Part shown: positions 1 to 7,855 of the stretch, in pieces
How the letters are laid out: the number at the start of each line of letters is the position of its first letter
Position numbering within the stretch: the first letter of the stretch is position 1
DNA from: a bacterium
GTDB lineage: Bacteria > Electryoneota > RPQS01
Direction: 5' to 3'
Assembly (NCBI GenBank): GCA_013360195.1
Contig: JABWCQ010000002.1
Location: 250,932-314,931, forward strand
DNA: 64,000 nucleotides
The notes under the pieces: model-generated
Told to the model about the DNA's origin: nothing
Seen by the model: the letters and a program-made list of their open reading frames with translations, nothing else
Database searches by the model: none
Position numbers and translations under genes: made by a program

Positions 1-2338
1 CACTTTCCACTACTTCCGAAACTTTTTCAGAAGTTTGCACAATCTGGCATGGAACCACAGTCTCTGCAACCAAAGAACCAAGAACATCAAGAGTGAACAC
101 AGAACCAGACTTATCCAGAGGTCTATTTCCAGATCCGCACTTCGGTGACTGAATACACGAAGGGCACCCCTCATCGCACACACACGACGCAATCAGATCT
201 CGAGTACGTTGAAGCAAATCCTCCATCGAAGTGTAAATACATTCAGCGATGCCGACACCGCCAGGATAACCGTCATAAAAGAAGATCGCCCCATTAGAAA
301 GCTGCGGGTGGCGTGTGAAGCTGATGCCTCCTAGATCATTTCGATCACAAAGCGCAAGCAGAGGAGTCAAAGATATTGCTGCGTGTTCAATTGCATGAAT
401 TGAACCCATGAAATGGAAGTCTTCTTCATCAAGCATGGCTTTCAATCCTGCCGGCAATTCGATCCAACAACCAAGAGTATTGAAGCTCTGTGGCGGTAGT
501 TCCAATGGCTCAACGCTCAATAACTCTTGCGAATAAAGATGTCGTCTCTCGTAGCCGACAAAATATTCAGTAACCTTTAGCAACCCTAATCGGGTGACAA
601 ATGAACCTGCAATTCGAGTATCACGCACATCAAGGATTTCTGTTTCCTTCTGTGAACGTACCATCGTGTACACTCTATCGTCAAACGGGCGAACATGCAC
701 AGACTTCCGGCGCAGATCAAGTTTCTCTACCAGATAAGGTTCACCGCGATGTAAGTAAACAGCACCATCATGACATTCACGAAATACGGAATTGCCAGCG
801 AGCGAACCAATAGCCTTCTTGTCATTCCGAGATTCATCGATAATGTCGAATACCCCACCCACGTTCCTCAAATTCACGTATGCATGCGGTCTCGGTCTGC
901 CGGGAAACCATTGTTTTCCGGATGCACTCCTAAGCAACATCCGCTTTCTTTCCAGATCGGCGATTGTCTCAGCATGTTCGGCAACATTAATGTATGGGTC
1001 GTCATACATGAGAGGAACTTCGGCTGCAGCGGCAGGCAAGTGTTGCTTCAAGATGTGATCATTCCTGGCATTCACAAGCGCTCGTTCTAACGGACGGCTC
1101 AGGAGTGAATCAACATTTCGCGCGAAGTACTGATCCAATTGATCAGCACCAGTTACTAGAATGATTCCGCTTGGCGAACCCCGTCGGCCAACTCGTCCAG
1201 CCCTTTGCCACAAGGACATCATGCTCCCGGGAAAACCCGCAAGAATGCAAACATCCAGGCCCCCTATATCAATGCCAAGTTCAAGCGCGCTAGTGCTTAC
1301 AACACCCTGCAGTTTTCCGGAAGACAAATCATGCTCAATTTCGCGGCGCTCTTCAGGCAGAAACCCAGCCCTATACGAGCTAATTCTCGACGCAAGATCC
1401 GGCCGGGACTCTTTTATTGAACGGTAGATGATCTCGGTCGCTACTCTGCTCTTCGTAAAGACAATTGTCTTGTACCCAAGATCAAGGGCATGAGTCATTG
1501 CCCGTGTAACGGTGCCTGATAACGACATTTCAGGCGCATTCAATACCATGAAATCGCGTTCAGGGACTGGAGCACCAGATTCCTTAATGACTGAGACTCT
1601 CTCTCCAATCAGCCCCGATGCGAACTCTGCGGGATTCGAAATGGTTGCGGACAGGCAGACAAATTGCGGCCTGCTGCCATAGTAATGCAGCAGGCGCTTC
1701 AGGCGTTTGAATACTTGAAGAATATGCGAACCGAAGACGCCGCGGTAGGCATGAAGCTCGTCGAGAACGATGAACCTAAGACGCCTGAAGAGTTTCTCCC
1801 ATCCCTGATGATAGGCCAGGATACCCATGTGAAGCATGTCCGGATTGCTGATTAGCAAATTAGGCGGACTCTTCTTGATTTTCTGCCGAATCGCCGAAGG
1901 AGTATCTCCATCAAAGATGGCCTTGGAGAAGATCAGATCATTCTTCAGCAGCTGTTGCCAAACGTCAAGTTTCGCTGACTGATCTTGCTCGAGAGCCTTT
2001 AGTGGAAAGAGCAGAAGTCCAGTTGTTTCTGGTTCTCGCTCAATCCGTTCAAGCAAAGGTAAAACGTAGCTTAGCGACTTGCCACTTGCCGTGGGCGTTA
2101 CGACAACGATGTTTTCGCCATTACGGAGTCGATGAAGAGCCTCATACTGGTGACTATATAGCCTTTGAATACCCTGAACACTTAGAGCCGTGCGGATTGA
2201 TGAAGGCAATTCGTAGTGAGTGTAATCGAATGAAGCTTCCCGGCCGGCAAGAGTTCCTCGATAGATCAGAGAATTGCCGAGGAGTGGATCACTATTTATC
2301 GCCTTCGCCAGACCGTTCAGATTCACGATCGTCTCCAT
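1..2338 (-). CDS. MrfA/YprA-type DEAD/DEAH-box helicase with DUF1998 domain (3' end outside window)
   Basis: A frame of about 779 codons is open from an ATG at 2338 to the left edge; only the last residues are missing. Near residues 80-90 is the ATP-binding motif TPTASGKS, then the DEAD-box variant DELH, the SAT motif SATIS, and a helicase C-terminal half with the TSALELGID and QRAGRVGRRG motifs. The C-terminus has the DUF1998 zinc-binding pattern CxC-xxG-CPSC-IQSPKC. The order matches the Bacillus MrfA (YprA) ATP-dependent 3'-5' helicase, which repairs mitomycin-type damage; that role is inferred by family. The partner nuclease MrfB, if present, would lie outside the window. The ATG at 2338 has only a weak ribosome site, and GTG at 2326 is an alternative. 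The frame is intact. Confidence 0.9.
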   Translation of the reverse strand, partial: METIVNLNGLAKAINSDPLLGNSLIYRGTLAGREASFDYTHYELPSSIRTALSVQGIQRLYSHQYEALHRLRNGENIVVVTPTASGKSLSYVLPLLERIEREPETTGLLLFPLKALEQDQSAKLDVWQQLLKNDLIFSKAIFDGDTPSAIRQKIKKSPPNLLISNPDMLHMGILAYHQGWEKLFRRLRFIVLDELHAYRGVFGSHILQVFKRLKRLLHYYGSRPQFVCLSATISNPAEFASGLIGERVSVIKESGAPVPERDFMVLNAPEMSLSGTVTRAMTHALDLGYKTIVFTKSRVATEIIYRSIKESRPDLASRISSYRAGFLPEERREIEHDLSSGKLQGVVSTSALELGIDIGGLDVCILAGFPGSMMSLWQRAGRVGRRGSPSGIILVTGADQLDQYFARNVDSLLSRPLERALVNARNDHILKQHLPAAAAEVPLMYDDPYINVAEHAETIADLERKRMLLRSASGKQWFPGRPRPHAYVNLRNVGGVFDIIDESRNDKKAIGSLAGNSVFRECHDGAVYLHRGEPYLVEKLDLRRKSVHVRPFDDRVYTMVRSQKETEILDVRDTRIAGSFVTRLGLLKVTEYFVGYERRHLYSQELLSVEPLELPPQSFNTLGCWIELPAGLKAMLDEEDFHFMGSIHAIEHAAISLTPLLALCDRNDLGGISFTRHPQLSNGAIFFYDGYPGGVGIAECIYTSMEDLLQRTRDLIASCVCDEGCPSCIQSPKCGSGNRPLDKSGSVFTLDVLGSLVAETVVPCQIVQTSEKVSEVVES

Positions 2339-2456
2339 ATAGCCAATTGCCGCGGTGCTTAGGCCGGCGCGTGTATGCCTTGGGGTTATCCTCTATTTTC
2401 GGAGGCTTCAGTGGCAATGGTATTCGCCTTTTCACTTTTTTCTGCTTCTTCCCCAT
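2292..2456 (-). CDS. small basic hypothetical protein, 54 aa
   Basis: A short frame between the SDR gene and the helicase, overlapping the helicase 5' end by 47 bases. The product starts MGKKQKKVKRR, then a proline/lysine stretch (PLPLKPPK) and KAYTRRPKHRG; it is strongly basic with no hydrophobic segment. Short Lys/Arg/Pro proteins like this occur in FCB genomes, which is why I list it, but I do not recognise the family. No strong ribosome site is visible, so it could be a chance frame; the gap between the SDR stop and the helicase start is otherwise unusually long for this operon. Function unknown. Confidence 0.4.
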   Translation of the reverse strand: MGKKQKKVKRRIPLPLKPPKIEDNPKAYTRRPKHRGNWLYGDDRESERSGEGDK

Positions 2457-2465
2457 CGCCTGTGG

Positions 2466-3443
2466 TCATATCCAGTTTCGTTGACGATAAAATTCGAAGG
2501 TTTTGCGAACGACTGACTCCAAGTCATCCTTGCACTGAAAGCCAAGTACCGACTCAGCCTTGCTAACACTGCACATCCAGCTCTCGGCAAGTATCTCCTT
2601 CACCTTCTCAGAATTCAATAGCACGGGTTTGCGACTAATTCTCATAGAATAGTCACCGAAAACTCCGATTATCCGAGATACAAAAGCAGGTACAACAACT
2701 CTACGTGGCCTACGACCACAAACATTGCTGAAAGCATGGGCGACGTCCCTCCACTCATATGGCAATGACATTCCTACAAAAAATGTGTCGTTTGTAACAG
2801 GCGAGAATGCTGACAACTTCAATGCGCGTACTAAATCATGAACGCCAATCATGCTGTATTTGCGCGGATGCCCGCCAACATCGGTAAAGACTCTCCATCG
2901 CCACATCATTTTGAACAATGGTACAAACTGTTCATCACGCGGGCCCATGACGGCTGGCGGACGGAGGATCTGCCATGACGTATTTCTCAGGACGCGTTTT
3001 AATGCAAGCTCCCCCTCAAACTTGCTTCTGCCATAGTTGGTGATGGGTGAAACTTCATCCTCTTCCCTATGCGGAACATTCTTTGAAGGACCACATACTG
3101 CGAGCGTCGAACAATAAACAAAGCGATTGACACCTTGTTGCTCGCTCACTTCCGCAAGGAGCTGAGTGGCATCTTTGTTTATCCGGTAGTATTCTCCGAT
3201 ATCAACTGCTTTTGTAACTCCCGCACAGTGGATTACGATATCGACAGACTCAACGGCACTACTTAGCACTGCGGAATCAGTCAAATCACCCACAATAATT
3301 TCATACTTATTCCTGTCAAACCATCTCAGTTTGCGAGGATCTCTAACAAGCAATCTGACAATGCAACCATCTGCCAACAGACTTTCGGCAAGATGACTCC
3401 CCACAAAACCCGTTGAACCTGTGACAAGTATGCGGACGCTCAT
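2466..3443 (-). CDS. NAD-dependent epimerase/dehydratase (extended SDR)
   Basis: 325 residues, typical of extended short-chain dehydrogenases. The N-terminus carries the NAD(P)-binding glycine motif TGSTGFVGSHLAE (residues 8-20), a VDIVIHCAG segment near residue 70, and the active-site pair YGRSK near residue 140 (Tyr-x-x-x-Lys). It probably acts on a nucleotide sugar, sterol-like or polyketide-type substrate; the sequence does not decide which. The ATG start overlaps the thioesterase stop by four bases (ATGA), so the two are translationally coupled. It lies downstream of accA and a YbgC-like thioesterase, which hints at lipid or envelope metabolism but is not proof. Confidence 0.85.
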   Translation of the reverse strand: MSVRILVTGSTGFVGSHLAESLLADGCIVRLLVRDPRKLRWFDRNKYEIIVGDLTDSAVLSSAVESVDIVIHCAGVTKAVDIGEYYRINKDATQLLAEVSEQQGVNRFVYCSTLAVCGPSKNVPHREEDEVSPITNYGRSKFEGELALKRVLRNTSWQILRPPAVMGPRDEQFVPLFKMMWRWRVFTDVGGHPRKYSMIGVHDLVRALKLSAFSPVTNDTFFVGMSLPYEWRDVAHAFSNVCGRRPRRVVVPAFVSRIIGVFGDYSMRISRKPVLLNSEKVKEILAESWMCSVSKAESVLGFQCKDDLESVVRKTFEFYRQRNWI

Positions 3444-3850
3444 GATTGATAGAACTGCTTAAACGAATCGGGCGGCCGCTTTGGCCGACCCTTCGAATCA
3501 ACGAAGCAGTGTACAGTCGATCCTTCTGCAATCAACGCATCAGACGTCGCATCCCGAACTTCATACTGAAAATGAAGCTTTATCCCCTCAAGCAACAGGA
3601 CAGTATAGATATCAAGTTCGTCTTCATATCGAGCGCCACTAACGTATCTGCACTTCGCTTCAATGACGGGGAGACGTAAATCATCTTCTTCCTCAATGCT
3701 GCGATACGATTTCCAAAGTGACCGAATCAAGTCAGAACGTGCAACTTCAAAGTAATGCAAGTAACATGCGTAATAGACCCAGCCCATTGCATCGGTCTCC
3801 GCATATCTAACACGAATCCGAGATGTGTGTGTTTTAGAATTGACGCTCAA
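3440..3850 (-). CDS. acyl-CoA thioesterase, YbgC/4HBT hot-dog family
   Basis: 136 residues, a single hot-dog domain. The family signature appears at residues 15-38: YAETDAMGWVYYACYLHYFE, with the catalytic Asp of the E-T-D motif. Proteins of this family hydrolyse acyl-CoA thioesters; E. coli YbgC associates with the Tol-Pal region and phospholipid enzymes. The start is TTG at 3850, overlapping the accA stop (TTGA); the next Met is inside the hot-dog motif, so TTG is the only sensible start. No clear ribosome site is present, so translation is probably coupled to accA. Position after accA suggests a role in fatty acid or membrane lipid turnover (inference). Confidence 0.85.
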   Translation of the reverse strand: MSVNSKTHTSRIRVRYAETDAMGWVYYACYLHYFEVARSDLIRSLWKSYRSIEEEDDLRLPVIEAKCRYVSGARYEDELDIYTVLLLEGIKLHFQYEVRDATSDALIAEGSTVHCFVDSKGRPKRPPDSFKQFYQS

Positions 3851-4890
3851 GATTCGAGGAAGAAGCCAATTCGCTCATACTTTTTGTGTCGAGCTTCCAA
3901 CAGTTTCTCGCGAGATTCGGAAGAGAGTTCCGGCAATGTTGTTAGAATTCGCTCCTTGACTCGCGCGGCGATCTCATCAAAGTTTTCGTGTGCGCCGCCA
4001 GGAGGTTCCGGTATTATTCCATCGATGATACCCAGTTCAAGCAAGTCATCTGCCGTCAACTTGAGGGCCTCAGCCGCTTGAGGCGCCTGACCGGCATCTC
4101 TGTAAAGTATTGACGCGCAACCTTCCGGTGAAATGACTGAGTAGATCGAATACTCCAGCATAAAAATTCTATCAGCAATGGAGATAGCAAGGGCGCCTCC
4201 GGACCCACCTTCTCCAATAACGAATGTTACAATCGGAACTCCCAATCTTGACATTTCATAAAGACTTCGTGCTATCGCCTCAGCTTGGCCACGCTCCTCT
4301 GCACCAAGTCCGGGATACGCGCCCGGAGTGTCAATGAAAGTCACTACAGGCAACCTGAACTTCTGAGCGAGTGCCAAGTGACGTATCGCTTTTCGGTAGC
4401 CTTCAGGATTCGCCATCCCAAAATTCCGGAATATGTTCTCTTTAGTGCCACGGCCCTTTTGGTGGCCCATGATAAGAAAGCTGCTTCCATCAATTTCACC
4501 AATTCCTGAAATCAATGCATGATCGTCAGCAAAGCAACGATCACCATGAAGCTCCATGAATTGAGAGCAAATCCGTTCGATATAGTCCAATGTATAAGGC
4601 CGTCGAGGATGCCGTGCCAATTGCACTTTTTGCCAGCGAGAAAGCTTGGAAAACACTTCCTCGCGCATTTTCAGCGCCTTCTTTTGCATGCGATCGATCT
4701 CGACGGACAAATTGCCCATGCCGGAACTTTCGGCAAGCGCCCTCATTTCCGCGATCTTGTTTTCAAGCTCAACTATTGGTTTCTCAAATTCAAGAACAAA
4801 GCCGGAAGCGAAGCCTTGCTTTGCTTGAGCTGTACCGTTTTGAGACATTGAGCCAGTGCGAGACTTGTCTTGAACAGCATGGCTACTCAT
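3847..4890 (-). CDS. accA: acetyl-CoA carboxylase, carboxyltransferase subunit alpha
   Basis: 347 residues, of which the last ~320 match AccA: an N-terminal helical segment (FEKPIVELENKI), then the crotonase-like carboxyltransferase core with GHQKGRGTKENI, the TFIDTPGAYPG segment and GEGGSGGALAI near residue 230. It transfers the carboxyl group from biotin to acetyl-CoA, making malonyl-CoA for fatty acid synthesis, and needs AccD, which is not in the window. About 25 residues precede the conserved N-terminus (MSSHAVQDKS...), longer than usual. The ATG at 4890 has a good ribosome site, GGAGGA, 6 bases upstream. The downstream thioesterase starts inside the accA stop codon. Confidence 0.96.
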   Translation of the reverse strand: MSSHAVQDKSRTGSMSQNGTAQAKQGFASGFVLEFEKPIVELENKIAEMRALAESSGMGNLSVEIDRMQKKALKMREEVFSKLSRWQKVQLARHPRRPYTLDYIERICSQFMELHGDRCFADDHALISGIGEIDGSSFLIMGHQKGRGTKENIFRNFGMANPEGYRKAIRHLALAQKFRLPVVTFIDTPGAYPGLGAEERGQAEAIARSLYEMSRLGVPIVTFVIGEGGSGGALAISIADRIFMLEYSIYSVISPEGCASILYRDAGQAPQAAEALKLTADDLLELGIIDGIIPEPPGGAHENFDEIAARVKERILTTLPELSSESREKLLEARHKKYERIGFFLES

Positions 4891-4928
4891 GACCGTCCTC
4901 CGTGTTAGGGCTTAACAGACAGAACAAG

Positions 4929-5789
4929 TTAGTGTCCAATGTATTTCTCCAGCCAGGCGCGAAAGCCAATTCCCTTGTCGATCAGATCAAATGCGGGCGG
5001 AGGAAGGTGTCTCCAGTGCTTAGACATGTAAATTCTCATCGCACGATAAAACTCGTAGTTTGCAGTGTCTCTTACTTGACTCATACTGTGACCGCCGATG
5101 TGCGTAATCCGTGCTGATGGAACAAACCATACTTCACGGCCGACGAGCGAAATTCTCTTGCATAGATCAACATCTTCGCCAAACAAAAAGAACTGCTCGT
5201 CAAAACCACCGATTCTGTCAAAATCAGACCTGCGAATCAAAATGCATGCTCCCGAAATGCAGTCGACAAGTGCCTCACGATTGAATCCGAGCCAGGGCAA
5301 GCTGTAACCCGATATGCCCCGGCTTCTGGTAAACAGCTTTTCAAGAAAGAACAGTTTACCAAGAGCATTTAGAGGAGTCGGGAATCCCCTTCGGCAGGCC
5401 GGGTCCGGCACACCTTTGCCGTTTCGAATAAGCGGACCGCAGCATCCCGCCGCTGATCTGGAGTCAAGAAAGCAGACCAAGTTTAGTATCGTGTCTCGGT
5501 CAACAGTTGCGTCTGGATTTAGAAACAGTATGAACTCTGAATTGCTCTCATCGGCACCAGAGTTGCAAGCGCGACCGAAGCCTTGGTTCACTTTATTTTC
5601 GATCAGCCGAATGCCATTAGAGTTCTTCCTGATGACATCGCATGTACGATCTGATGATGCATTGTCAACGACAATGAATGAATCTATCAAATCAATTGAA
5701 GTATCAAACACCGAGCTGATGCACGCCGAAATCGTCGATTCCGAATTGTAAGAGACCACCACAACTGACACGCATTTACGCGCAATCAT
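4929..5789 (-). CDS. glycosyltransferase family 2, rhamnosyltransferase-like
   Basis: 286 residues. The GT-A fold begins VSVVVVSYNSESTISACISS, followed by a VVDNASSDRT nucleotide-sugar loop and an FLNPDATVD motif (the DxD-like metal site, near residue 95). The region GGFDEQFFLFGEDVDLCKRI is typical of the rhamnosyltransferase-like branch that builds O-antigen or capsule chains. It acts at the inner face of the membrane on a lipid-linked acceptor (family knowledge). The ATG directly follows the stop of the upstream mannosyltransferase gene (TAGATG), so the two are coupled. Sugar and acceptor are not determinable here. Confidence 0.88.
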   Translation of the reverse strand: MIARKCVSVVVVSYNSESTISACISSVFDTSIDLIDSFIVVDNASSDRTCDVIRKNSNGIRLIENKVNQGFGRACNSGADESNSEFILFLNPDATVDRDTILNLVCFLDSRSAAGCCGPLIRNGKGVPDPACRRGFPTPLNALGKLFFLEKLFTRSRGISGYSLPWLGFNREALVDCISGACILIRRSDFDRIGGFDEQFFLFGEDVDLCKRISLVGREVWFVPSARITHIGGHSMSQVRDTANYEFYRAMRIYMSKHWRHLPPPAFDLIDKGIGFRAWLEKYIGH

Positions 5790-6503
5790 CTAAAGTCTGC
5801 CAAACATGGATTTCAGTCGGAGTTTCCACACCATCCAAACGGCTTCGCGAACAATTGCCTTCGACATTTTAGAGTGGCCGGCTCTCCGATCAACAAAGAT
5901 AATCGGGATCTCGACATATTTGAAGCCCTTCTTCCACGCCTTAAAATTCATTTCGATTTGGAAGCTGTAACCGTTTGACTTGACACCGTCAAGATCAATG
6001 GCTTTTAGCGTTGAGGTCCGAAAACATTTGAACCCTCCGGTCGGGTCCTTGATAGGCATGCCCGTTATCCACCTTGTATAGTACGAGGCGAAGTAGCTCA
6101 ACATAAGCCGGGAAAGCGGCCAGTTTACGACAGATATCCCGTTTACATACCGGGAGCCAAGAACAAAGTCGTGATCTCGGATTTTCTCAAGGAACTGAGG
6201 TAAGACAAGCGGATCATGGGAGAAATCTGCATCCATTTCAAACACTGCATCATAATCGTTTTCAATTGCATACTTGAAGCCAGTTACGTAGGCAGTACCT
6301 AATCCCATTTTCCCGGGGCGCTCAATTAGATGCAGACCAGCGAGATTCGCCTGCAGATTTCGCACAATTTGTCCAGTCCCGTCGGGAGAGTTATCATCCA
6401 CAATTAGTACATCAACACCAAGGTTCTGATCGAGCACGGCGCGAATGATTGCTTCGATCCCTTCTTTCTCGTTGTAGGTTGGGATGATGACAAGAGCTCT
6501 CAC
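5790..6503 (-). CDS. polyprenol monophosphomannose synthase-like glycosyltransferase
   Basis: 237 residues, the normal length of bacterial Dpm1-type enzymes. Motifs in order: VIIPTYNEKEGI (residues 4-15), LIVDDNSPDGTG (34-45), EMDADFSHDP (the DxD site, near residue 90), GSRYVNG, and DPTGGFKCFRTSTL near residue 155. The enzyme transfers mannose (or glucose) from GDP/UDP-sugar to undecaprenyl phosphate, giving a membrane donor for later glycosylation. It lacks the C-terminal membrane domain found in some homologues. It starts with GTG, overlapping the purE stop (GTGA). The DUF2723 protein at 7856 belongs to a family that may use such lipid-linked sugars; this link is inference. Confidence 0.9.
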   Translation of the reverse strand: MRALVIIPTYNEKEGIEAIIRAVLDQNLGVDVLIVDDNSPDGTGQIVRNLQANLAGLHLIERPGKMGLGTAYVTGFKYAIENDYDAVFEMDADFSHDPLVLPQFLEKIRDHDFVLGSRYVNGISVVNWPLSRLMLSYFASYYTRWITGMPIKDPTGGFKCFRTSTLKAIDLDGVKSNGYSFQIEMNFKAWKKGFKYVEIPIIFVDRRAGHSKMSKAIVREAVWMVWKLRLKSMFGRL

Positions 6504-6961
6504 AATCGAGCTCCGGCCTTTTTGAAATCGCGCAACTTCTCTCTGATTTCAGGCTGCTTGACCGCAAGGATTTGCGCTGCGAGAATGACAGCATTGCGTG
6601 CGCCCGCTTTTCCAATTGCAACCGTGGCTACCGGCACTCCGGCAGGCATCTGAACAGTGGAAAGCAGTGCGTCCAATCCACCCAGTGTGGATCCCGCACC
6701 GGGCACTCCGATAACCGGAAGTACGGAATGCGCGGCGCACGCACCCGCGAGATGGGCAGCCATCCCGGCGCAGGCGATTAACACCTCTGTTCCTTGCTGC
6801 TCTGCTTCGGCAATCCTATTTACGAGTCGGTCAGGATTCCTGTGTGCTGAGATTACTTCCAAGGACCAAGTCAGTCCGAAAAACTCAGCATACTTTGCCG
6901 TATCGTCAAACTGTTCGCGATCGCTTTCGGATCCAAGCAGGATCAAAATATCTGTGGCCAT
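6500..6961 (-). CDS. purE: N5-carboxyaminoimidazole ribonucleotide mutase
   Basis: 153 residues, usual for PurE. Visible signatures are ILLGSESDREQ at the N-terminus, the SAHRNPDRL loop with the catalytic His near residue 43, an ACAGMAAHLAG segment, and GVPGAGSTLGGLDALLS. It converts N5-CAIR to CAIR in de novo purine synthesis in the cytoplasm; PurK is expected elsewhere. It is the first gene of the purE-glycosyltransferase-accA group: a strong terminator lies just upstream (6991-7024). I could not identify a convincing promoter in the short gap. The downstream mannosyltransferase starts inside its stop codon. Confidence 0.93.
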   Translation of the reverse strand: MATDILILLGSESDREQFDDTAKYAEFFGLTWSLEVISAHRNPDRLVNRIAEAEQQGTEVLIACAGMAAHLAGACAAHSVLPVIGVPGAGSTLGGLDALLSTVQMPAGVPVATVAIGKAGARNAVILAAQILAVKQPEIREKLRDFKKAGARL

Positions 6962-6990
6962 AAGAATTCCAGTTTATTGGTCATATTAGG

Positions 6991-7024
6991 AAAAAGACCA
7001 CCCTGCCGTGCAGCCAGGATGGTC
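6991..7024 (-). terminator. rho-independent terminator after the barrel gene at 7051
   Basis: Reading leftward, a 10-bp stem (GACCATCCTG with CAGGGTGGTC, one G-T pair) with a 9-base loop is followed directly by TTTTT. It lies 27 bases after the stop of the upstream barrel gene and before purE, so it separates two transcription units. Confidence 0.85.
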
Positions 7025-7050
7025 AGTTTTCCGGAATACAATAAGTCAGA

Positions 7051-7794
7051 TTAGCGACTGAAGTCAATCGGCTTTGTGACCTTGTCGAAGTACATACGCA
7101 GACCAAGTTGGCCGTAACCACCTGTCAAATTCACTTCCATCGGCCGGCTGCCGCCAAGGACGGAAACGCCTGACCGGACGCCGGGTGATGATTCGTAGGT
7201 AAAGTTATTCGAGTTTACCAATCTCCCACCTCCACCGAGGTAAAGACCAAGTCGTTCACTCAGTCCCAGCTCGATACCGAGTGATCCGACAAGACCGAAA
7301 GCACGGCCGACCGCATCGTAATAGAATCGACGTGTAAAATCGTCTTGAACTTGAAGCTCAGTATTGTAGTAGGCAATGCCGACACCGAAGTTCAGGTTAA
7401 GGCGTTCGGCCGGATACGTTACAATCACTGCCTTTGCATAGAATTCATTTCCATGCATCAGAATCTGTCCACTGGAATCACCGGCGGCGTTCTCAACCAG
7501 ATTCTCAACGTCAAACAGCGGGTTGTACCCCACTTCCCACATTTGGTGACGGGCAGGGCGATAAATAATCGCGATATTGCCCATCGGCCCGCCATCGCTG
7601 GTCGAAGCAGTATTGCCGGGACGCAGTCCCAACAGATAATCAGTGCCGAGCGATACATCGCCCATGTCATAAATGCCAAAGCCTCCACCCAACTGCACAC
7701 CATACTTTCGCGGGCTGTCGTACGCGAGACTTGACGTCGTGACCGACAGTGTCAACAAAGCTGCGATGCACAAGAGTCCCATTAGTCGGTTCAT
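7051..7794 (-). CDS. outer membrane beta-barrel protein, unknown function
   Basis: 247 residues with a clear Sec signal peptide (residues 1 to about 24, ending SSLAYDS). The mature part is rich in alternating Gly/aromatic strands (for example YGVQLGGGFGIYDMGDVSLG, LGLYLGGGGRLV) and ends in a short strand, as expected of an eight- to ten-strand outer membrane barrel of the OmpX/OmpW size class. I do not recognise a specific family. The ATG at 7794 has a good ribosome site, GGAGG. It is the last gene of the glycosyltransferase/DUF2723 unit, separated from it by about 60 bases that hold three short TTGCTAA-like repeats, and is followed by a strong terminator. Confidence 0.7.
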   Translation of the reverse strand: MNRLMGLLCIAALLTLSVTTSSLAYDSPRKYGVQLGGGFGIYDMGDVSLGTDYLLGLRPGNTASTSDGGPMGNIAIIYRPARHQMWEVGYNPLFDVENLVENAAGDSSGQILMHGNEFYAKAVIVTYPAERLNLNFGVGIAYYNTELQVQDDFTRRFYYDAVGRAFGLVGSLGIELGLSERLGLYLGGGGRLVNSNNFTYESSPGVRSGVSVLGGSRPMEVNLTGGYGQLGLRMYFDKVTKPIDFSR

Positions 7795-7855
7795 TCTCTG
7801 CCTCCGGATTCCAAAGGTTGCTAAGGTTGCTTAGTAATTGCTAATTTGTTAAGAG

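Noticed and set aside
1-2338. Possible frameshift in the helicase
   Set aside because: Reading the whole frame from 2338 to 1 shows no internal stop and all motifs in one frame; it simply leaves the window.
7800-7855. Three TTGCTAA-like repeats before the barrel gene
   Set aside because: Only seven bases each and imperfect; not distinguishable from chance in a short AT-rich gap.
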